64,000 nucleotides of DNA from JADLHS01 sp964594985. GTDB taxonomy: Bacteria > Verrucomicrobiota > Verrucomicrobiia > Limisphaerales > JADLHS01. Within the stretch, counting starts at the first letter, position 1, and each line of letters starts with the position of its first letter. Shown one piece after another: positions 59,704-64,000 of the stretch. The position numbers and the translations under genes were made by a program. The notes under the pieces were generated by a model. The model saw nothing but the letters and a program-made list of their open reading frames with translations, was not told the origin of the DNA and did not search any database. The stretch is taken from assembly GCA_964594985.1 (NCBI GenBank), contig CAZQNQ010000003.1:248001-312000 (forward strand), given 5' to 3'.

Positions 59704-60336
59704 TCAAGGTTTCGGATTCAACAATACCACATTGGTGCGCAGCGGCAGATCGAACGCCGCCGCCGCCGGCGACATCTTGATGCTGCCGTCGGTGAACATC
59801 AGATTGCCGCCGTACTTGTGATGGTTGTTACCGGGCTTTTTGCCGGTGTCAGAAAATAATGGCTCACCAGTGCGCTTGGCTTGCACATCCACCTGTTTGT
59901 CGGTGAGCAGAACCGCATCGGCTTCGCCCGACTTAAGTCCCATGTAGTAGGAGTAACTGATGCGGCCCTTGCGCAATGATTCGCCCGGCGGCAACGCGCT
60001 GTCCTTGCTGCCCGGGCAGACAAAAATCCCCGTGTCCGCGGAGTATTGCGGCACGAGCACGTCGAGCGCGTCCTCGGAACTCACGGCATTCGTCGTCCAC
60101 GGAAACCGGTTCTCATGCTCGTTCGCGAAAATCTGCAAACTGATGTAGGCCTTTTGCAGATTCCCCTGGCAACGCTGTCTCTGGCTCATCTGATTCCGCT
60201 TTGAGCCGAAGCCATACATCATCGTGAACAGAATCAACACGATCACCAGCGTGACCAGCATTTCGACCAGGGAAAAACCGGAACGCGGGGAAACCTTTAT
60301 TACAGGGCGATGTAGCTGGGAGACGACAGGTTTCAT
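59704..60336 (-). CDS. Prepilin-type N-terminal cleavage/methylation protein
   Basis: 210 aa from ATG 60336. Leader MKPVVSQLHRPVIKVSPRSG precedes FSLVEMLVTLVIVLILFTMM: cleavage after Gly, with Glu at position 5 of the mature protein, the class III signal processed by PilD. The rest is a pseudopilin-like globular domain with CQGNLQKAYISLQIFANEHE and the terminal GGNLMFTDGSIKMSP motif common in this phylum. It may form a surface or secretion-type filament. It lies between the DUF423 gene and the PQQ-propeller gene on the same strand. Confidence 0.9.
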   Translation of the reverse strand: MKPVVSQLHRPVIKVSPRSGFSLVEMLVTLVIVLILFTMMYGFGSKRNQMSQRQRCQGNLQKAYISLQIFANEHENRFPWTTNAVSSEDALDVLVPQYSADTGIFVCPGSKDSALPPGESLRKGRISYSYYMGLKSGEADAVLLTDKQVDVQAKRTGEPLFSDTGKKPGNNHHKYGGNLMFTDGSIKMSPAAAAFDLPLRTNVVLLNPKP

Positions 60337-60378
60337 GGTTTGGTTGTAACCAACCGCCACTCCGCTGGCAACGGTGAT

Positions 60379-60744
60379 TTAGCGTTCCGTCTTTCCCGCC
60401 GCCACCATCAACCAAGTCCAACCCACAAGAAAACTCGCTCCGCCGACCGGCGTGATCGCCCCCAACCACTTCACATTCGTAACCGCCAGCAAATAGAGCG
60501 AGCCCGAGAAAATCACGATGCCCACGAAGAAGCTCAACCACGCGCCGGTCAACACCGGCCGCCGCTGCGCCAGCACGAACAGCATCACCGCGTGGATGAA
60601 ATGATACAACACGGCCTTTTCCCAGATGGCGGTCGTGGCGTTTTGCGTCAGCAGGTCCTTCAGTGCATGCGCGCCGAACGCCCCGAGCGCCACCGCCAAG
60701 AACCCCAGCACCGCTGATATCCGTATTGCCAGTGAATTTGTCAT
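60379..60744 (-). CDS. DUF423 membrane protein
   Basis: A 121-aa integral membrane protein with four helices. It starts near AVLGFLAVALGAFGAHALKD and includes the family pattern TAIWEKAVLYHFIHAVMLFV and FSGSLYLLAVTNVKWLGAIT, then PVGGASFLVGW. DUF423 proteins are widespread and uncharacterised. The gene is 42 bp upstream of the prepilin-like gene and could head the three-gene operon. Confidence 0.93.
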   Translation of the reverse strand: MTNSLAIRISAVLGFLAVALGAFGAHALKDLLTQNATTAIWEKAVLYHFIHAVMLFVLAQRRPVLTGAWLSFFVGIVIFSGSLYLLAVTNVKWLGAITPVGGASFLVGWTWLMVAAGKTER

Positions 60745-60892
60745 AAGTTTGCCCGTGAAAAATGCCGGGAACAGTCTGGCGATTCACCGGTCCAACGCCA
60801 GCCTGGAAATGATTTCCCCGCGGTGAACAACTCCCGCTTGCAACTTCCCCGCGCCGGCTTACGGTGGATTGAACCCCAGCGAAAGGACTTCT

Positions 60893-61354
60893 ATGCCGAT
60901 CAAAAAACTCAAAGAGTTCCTCGACCAAAACCGGGTAAAATATGTGCTCATCAAACATTCGCCGGCCTTCACGGCGCAGGAAGTCGCCGCCTCGGCGCAC
61001 ATCTCCGGCCGGGCCATGGCCAAGGTGGTGATGATCGAACTGGATGGCAATCTGGCGATGGCGGTGTTGCCCGCGAACCGGAAGGTCGTGCTGCAGGACC
61101 TGCGCGAAGTCACCGGTTCGGACGACGCCGAATTCGCGTCGGAGGAAATGTTCCGGGACCGTTTCCCGGATTGTGAACTCGGGGCGATGCCACCGTTCGG
61201 CAATCTGTATGGAATGGAAGTCTTCGTCGCGCTCGCGCTCGTGAGCAACACGGAAATCGCCTTCAACGCCGGGTCGCACGAGGAGATCATCAAGCTGGCC
61301 TACGCGGACTTCGAGCGTCTGGTGAAACCGTACGTCGTAAGTTTCACCACGTAG
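60893..61354 (+). CDS. YbaK/EbsC-family aminoacyl-tRNA deacylase
   Basis: 153 aa from ATG 60893, with an AAAGGA Shine-Dalgarno just upstream. The YbaK fold is seen in YVLIKHSPAFTAQEVAASAH, AKVVMIELDGNLAMAVLPAN and the catalytic-site lysine region near KVVM. The end shows GAMPPFGNLYGMEVFV and AFNAGSHEEIIKLAYADFER. Such free-standing domains hydrolyse mischarged tRNA (Cys-tRNA-Pro or Ala-tRNA-Pro). It is divergent from the DUF423 operon. It complements the editing domain inside the proline-tRNA synthetase at 32298-34013. Confidence 0.92.
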   Translation: MPIKKLKEFLDQNRVKYVLIKHSPAFTAQEVAASAHISGRAMAKVVMIELDGNLAMAVLPANRKVVLQDLREVTGSDDAEFASEEMFRDRFPDCELGAMPPFGNLYGMEVFVALALVSNTEIAFNAGSHEEIIKLAYADFERLVKPYVVSFTT

Positions 61355-61390
61355 AACCGCTCGCAAAATGTTTGGCGGAACCGAATTCCC

Positions 61391-61448
61391 CGCCCCCGGC
61401 CTGCGGCCACCCTCTCCCCATCGGATGGGGAGAGGGTGGGGTGAGGGA
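61391..61448. repeat. CCCTCACC-family palindromic element
   Basis: The core hairpin CACCCTCTCCCCATC-GGATGGGGAGAGGGTG (61408-61438) is flanked by GCCCCCGGCC on one side and GGGTGAGGG on the other. A single unit between convergent genes. Confidence 0.88.
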
Positions 61449-61518
61449 CCTTTCGCCAGCACCTCGGTTCCGATATTCTTTTTGCATTACACTTCAACTC
61501 CGGTCCCTCCAGCGGCAC

Positions 61519-61558
61519 AAAAAATCGCGCGCCGCTCCAAACGGAAACGACGCGCGAT
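61519..61558 (-). terminator. Rho-independent terminator of the 146-aa gene
   Basis: On the minus strand ATCGCGCGTCG ... GGCGCGCGAT forms a GC-rich stem ending in TTTTTT, 37 bp after the stop of the gene at 61595. Confidence 0.85.
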
Positions 61559-61594
61559 GGCTGAGAGATTATTATGCGATGGCGGCTGGAATGA

Positions 61595-62035
61595 CTACTT
61601 GGCGGCCTCCGGCTTGGGAGTGGCTTCGGTCTTGACCACTTCGCGCTTGGCAACCCAATCGCGGGACCGTTTTTCCCCATCGCGTTCGGATTCGGATTTG
61701 CCCGTGATGGTATCGCCGCTGACCTTGCCGGTGTATTTGATGACCATCTTGTTGCCGTTGAACTCGCGCGTGACCTTGAAGGAAAGTTCATCGCCCTTGA
61801 TCGCGCCTTCCTCAATGGCGGTGTCAGCGTTGCGGCCGGAGATTGTCCCGGTCAATTTCTCGCCCTCCGCCTTGAGTTTGAACGTGGTTTCCCGCACCGC
61901 ACCATCCTGATTGGTGAAACTGGATTTCCAGTTGCCGGTGAGGTCAATCTTCTTGTCCTCGGCGTTCGCGTTGAGCGCGACAGCCAGGGCCAGACAGGCG
62001 GTGAGTTGAATGATGGATTTGATGGTTTTTTGCAT
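61595..62035 (-). CDS. Small exported hypothetical protein (146 aa)
   Basis: Signal peptide MQKTIKSIIQLTACLALAVA then LNANAED. The mature part is a lipocalin-like or beta-sandwich pattern found in many soil bacteria: LTGNWKSSFTNQDGAVRETT, LKAEGEKLTGTISGR, LSFKVTREFNGNKMVIKYTG and SRDWVAKRE. It has a Lys/Pro/Ala-rich tail. Function unknown. A terminator directly downstream (61519-61558) and an upstream gap of 111 bp indicate a single-gene transcript. Confidence 0.83.
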   Translation of the reverse strand: MQKTIKSIIQLTACLALAVALNANAEDKKIDLTGNWKSSFTNQDGAVRETTFKLKAEGEKLTGTISGRNADTAIEEGAIKGDELSFKVTREFNGNKMVIKYTGKVSGDTITGKSESERDGEKRSRDWVAKREVVKTEATPKPEAAK

Positions 62036-62146
62036 GATTCCAATAGGTTTTGGGGTTAACGGAACTTCGCTTGGACGGAAAAGTAACTCGAAAATTCAAT
62101 CCGCACCACTCCCAAGTCAGACTTCTGCCGCCGCGACCGGGACGAT

Positions 62147-63838
62147 CTATGTTTTGCCCTGTTCCAATATCTGACGGGCACGCGCCAGCGCTGCGTCCAT
62201 GTCCCCGCATACATTGTCCATGCCGATCCGATCGAGGAAACCGGAGCGCGTCAGGGCAAACAGCGGTTGCGAATGCGGGCCACACAAGATCAACTGCTTG
62301 CCGCGTTGTTTGATCTTTTCCTGCAAATCTTCCAACGCGTCGAGCCCGGTGGCATCCATCGCCAACACGTCGCGCATCCGCAGGATGAGCACGTCAGGGA
62401 GCTGGCCGGAACGGCGCAAGGACGTTTCCAACTTGTCCGCCGCGCCAAAAAAGAACGCGCCGAACACCCGGAAGACCAGGACTCCAGGCGGGATCACCCG
62501 GCCGGTGGTGGTTTGGCCGGGTGACTCGGCCTGGGTGACTTCCTCGTCCGCCTGCACCTGCGTGGTTTCTGACAGGCGCTTCACCAACAGCGCCGAAGCC
62601 AGCACCAAGGACGCCCCCACCGCCACCGGCAGATCCGTGACTATGGTCAGCAGAAAAGCCGTCCCGAACAACGCCGCATCGCTCTTGGGCCAGCGCCGCA
62701 ATCGTGAAAATTGGTGCCACTCCCCCATGCGGATCGCGACGACAATCAGCACCGCGCTCAGGACCGCGAGCGGAATGTAACCCGCCAGCGGCGCGGCAAT
62801 CAGCAGAACGAGCAACAATATCAGCGAATGAATGATTCCGGCAACCGGGGTCTTCGCGCCACTGCGGACATTCGTGGCCGTACGCGCGATGACCCCGGTG
62901 GCGGGCATCCCGCCAAAGAAAGCACACGCGATGTTCGCGATCCCCTGCCCGACCAGTTCCTGGTTGGAATCGTGCCGGTCATCAATCATGCCGTCTGCCA
63001 CCACCGCACAAAGCAGGGATTCGATCGCCCCGAGCACCGCCACCGTCATCCCCGCCGGCAACAACGCCTGCCATTGTTCCCAGGACAACAGCGGCACATG
63101 CGGGCCGGGCAAGCCCCGCGGCATCGCCCCGAACTGACTGTCCAGCGTCGCCACGCCCAGATGTTTGTTAAGATCAAAAATCGCCGCCACCGCCGCGCCA
63201 ACCACGATGACCACAATCGAAGCCGGCAGCTTTCGTCCCCAACGGGCCGGCCAGAACCAGATCACCAGCACGGCGGTCAAAGCCATTCCCGTGGTGGCCC
63301 AGTTGGGATGAAAGTCAGCGCCCAACGCCCGCAGTTTTCCGATGAAGTCCGCCGGGAGCGTGGCTTGCAGACCGAAGAAGTCCCGGATCTGCGTGCTCAG
63401 AATGATCACCGCGATCCCGCTCGTGAAACCGATGACCACCGGATACGGGATGAACCGGATCATCGAACCCAGCCGCGCCAAGCCCAGAGCAATCAGGATG
63501 ACGCCGGCGATCAGCGCGCAAGCGACGAGTCCTTGCGGGCCATGCACGGCGACAATCGGCGCAAGCAATGGGACGAACGCGCCGGCCGGGCCGCCAATCT
63601 GCACGCGGGAGCCGCCGAAGAGCGAAATGAAAAAACCGCCGATGATGGCGGTGAAGATGCCGACTTCCGGCTTCAAGCCGGAGGCGATGGCCAACGCCAT
63701 CGCCAAAGGTAGCGCCACAATGCCGACGGTGAGGCCGGCGGTCAGGTCCGCGGAGAAAGTGCTGCGGGAATAGTCCTTCAGCGTCTCCCGCAACTTGGGC
63801 CGGAACTGAAACCGAGATTCTGAATGAGTCGCATTCAC
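62147..63838 (-). CDS. SulP-family anion transporter with STAS domain
   Basis: 563 aa with about 10-12 membrane helices. The SulP core is clear from FSADLTAGLTVGIVALPLAM, GLKPEVGIFTAIIGGFFISL and GSRVQIGGPAGAFVPLLAPI, then NIACAFFGGMPATGVIARTA. A C-terminal STAS domain carries VLILRMRDVLAMDATGLDAL. Family members move sulfate, bicarbonate or other anions with Na+ or H+; the substrate here is unknown. The upstream gene (nucleotide-sugar dehydrogenase) ends in its own terminator, so this gene needs its own promoter. Confidence 0.94.
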   Translation of the reverse strand: MNATHSESRFQFRPKLRETLKDYSRSTFSADLTAGLTVGIVALPLAMALAIASGLKPEVGIFTAIIGGFFISLFGGSRVQIGGPAGAFVPLLAPIVAVHGPQGLVACALIAGVILIALGLARLGSMIRFIPYPVVIGFTSGIAVIILSTQIRDFFGLQATLPADFIGKLRALGADFHPNWATTGMALTAVLVIWFWPARWGRKLPASIVVIVVGAAVAAIFDLNKHLGVATLDSQFGAMPRGLPGPHVPLLSWEQWQALLPAGMTVAVLGAIESLLCAVVADGMIDDRHDSNQELVGQGIANIACAFFGGMPATGVIARTATNVRSGAKTPVAGIIHSLILLLVLLIAAPLAGYIPLAVLSAVLIVVAIRMGEWHQFSRLRRWPKSDAALFGTAFLLTIVTDLPVAVGASLVLASALLVKRLSETTQVQADEEVTQAESPGQTTTGRVIPPGVLVFRVFGAFFFGAADKLETSLRRSGQLPDVLILRMRDVLAMDATGLDALEDLQEKIKQRGKQLILCGPHSQPLFALTRSGFLDRIGMDNVCGDMDAALARARQILEQGKT

Positions 63839-63839
63839 G

Positions 63840-63874
63840 AAAAAACCGGAGCGAGGTTATTCACCCCACTCCGG
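63840..63874 (-). terminator. Rho-independent terminator of the nucleotide-sugar dehydrogenase gene
   Basis: On the minus strand CCGGAGTGGGGT-GAATA-ACCTCGCTCCGG gives a 12-bp stem (two G-T pairs) followed by TTTTTT. It lies just upstream of the SulP start and after the stop at 63927. Confidence 0.88.
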
Positions 63875-63926
63875 CATCATGGCGAACCCGCCCGGAATTT
63901 CAAATTTATTCCCTATGCGAAAATTG

Positions 63927-64000
63927 TCAGGCTTTCCACACCTGCCCGGGCGCGGTGGCGATGCCCATCATGGCGTTGCGCGTGTCCACGATGCACCCGG
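63927..64000 (-). CDS. Nucleotide-sugar (UDP-glucose/GDP-mannose family) dehydrogenase, C-terminal end only
   Basis: Only the last 24 codons are in the window: ...GCIVDTRNAMMGIATAPGQV then WKA-stop. VDTRNA is the hallmark of the C-terminal domain of UDP-glucose/UDP-ManNAc/GDP-mannose dehydrogenases, which make uronic-acid precursors for surface polysaccharides. A terminator follows at 63840-63874. The rest lies beyond base 64000. Confidence 0.7.
   Translation of the reverse strand, partial: GCIVDTRNAMMGIATAPGQVWKA

Overview
The window is about 64 kb of moderately GC-rich, gene-dense bacterial chromosome. It looks like a Verrucomicrobiota genome, probably Pedosphaera-like (Limisphaerales). 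This is an inference from three things: a Minf_1886/TIGR04138-type protein restricted to the PVC group, repeated prepilin-type proteins and very large secreted LamG/RHS/Ig-like proteins, and many interspersed palindromic repeats. There is no rRNA, no convincing tRNA, no CRISPR array and no transposase gene.

Layout. 1-7666 (minus): gyrB and gyrA, separated by about 3 kb holding a DUF6985 protein, a Phd/PIN toxin-antitoxin pair with its own promoter-operator, and a zeta-like kinase with a small coupled partner. 7974-11320 (minus): an operon-like set with an ABC exporter, a prepilin-like protein and a membrane-anchored protein. 11716-19614: gcvP, then a 4.7-kb insert (HEPN/AbiU2-like protein, Sel1 protein, DinD, a second zeta-like kinase pair, ankyrin protein) that ends in a second, diverged copy of the last codons of gcvP. 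19719-23564 (plus): secreted oxidoreductase, PilT-like ATPase, VTT membrane protein, hemerythrin. 23624-26761 (minus): bioB, a membrane protein, an M14 peptidase and a TlpA-like protein. 26921-29684: small secreted or hypothetical proteins and mqnD. 29758-34835: hybrid histidine kinase, proS, FAH-family enzyme. 34937-38131 (plus): membrane micropeptide, Minf_1886 protein, double M16 peptidase. 38150-43819 (minus): giant secreted subtilase. 44224-56447 (minus): an orphan protein, then an operon of a LamG/beta-helix protein, an RHS protein with a C-terminal Tle1-like (DUF2235) lipase domain, and a lipoprotein that could be its immunity partner. 56829-57164: a 21-bp minisatellite. 57220-64000: PQQ-propeller protein, prepilin-like protein, DUF423, YbaK deacylase, a small exported protein, SulP transporter, and the 3' end of a nucleotide-sugar dehydrogenase.

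Most striking observations. (1) Palindromic GTAG-headed REP/BIME elements sit in frame inside two conserved enzymes, gcvP and the M16 peptidase, adding the same peptide segment (VGRVTPCAP) to unrelated proteins. (2) gcvP is followed by a defence/toxin-like island bounded by a diverged gcvP 3' remnant, as expected for an insertion at or replacement of a gene's 3' end. (3) The RHS-lipase-lipoprotein operon looks like an exported polymorphic toxin with a lipoprotein immunity protein. Two zeta-like kinase modules, each coupled by an ATGA overlap to a small gene but in opposite gene order, occur in the two insert regions.
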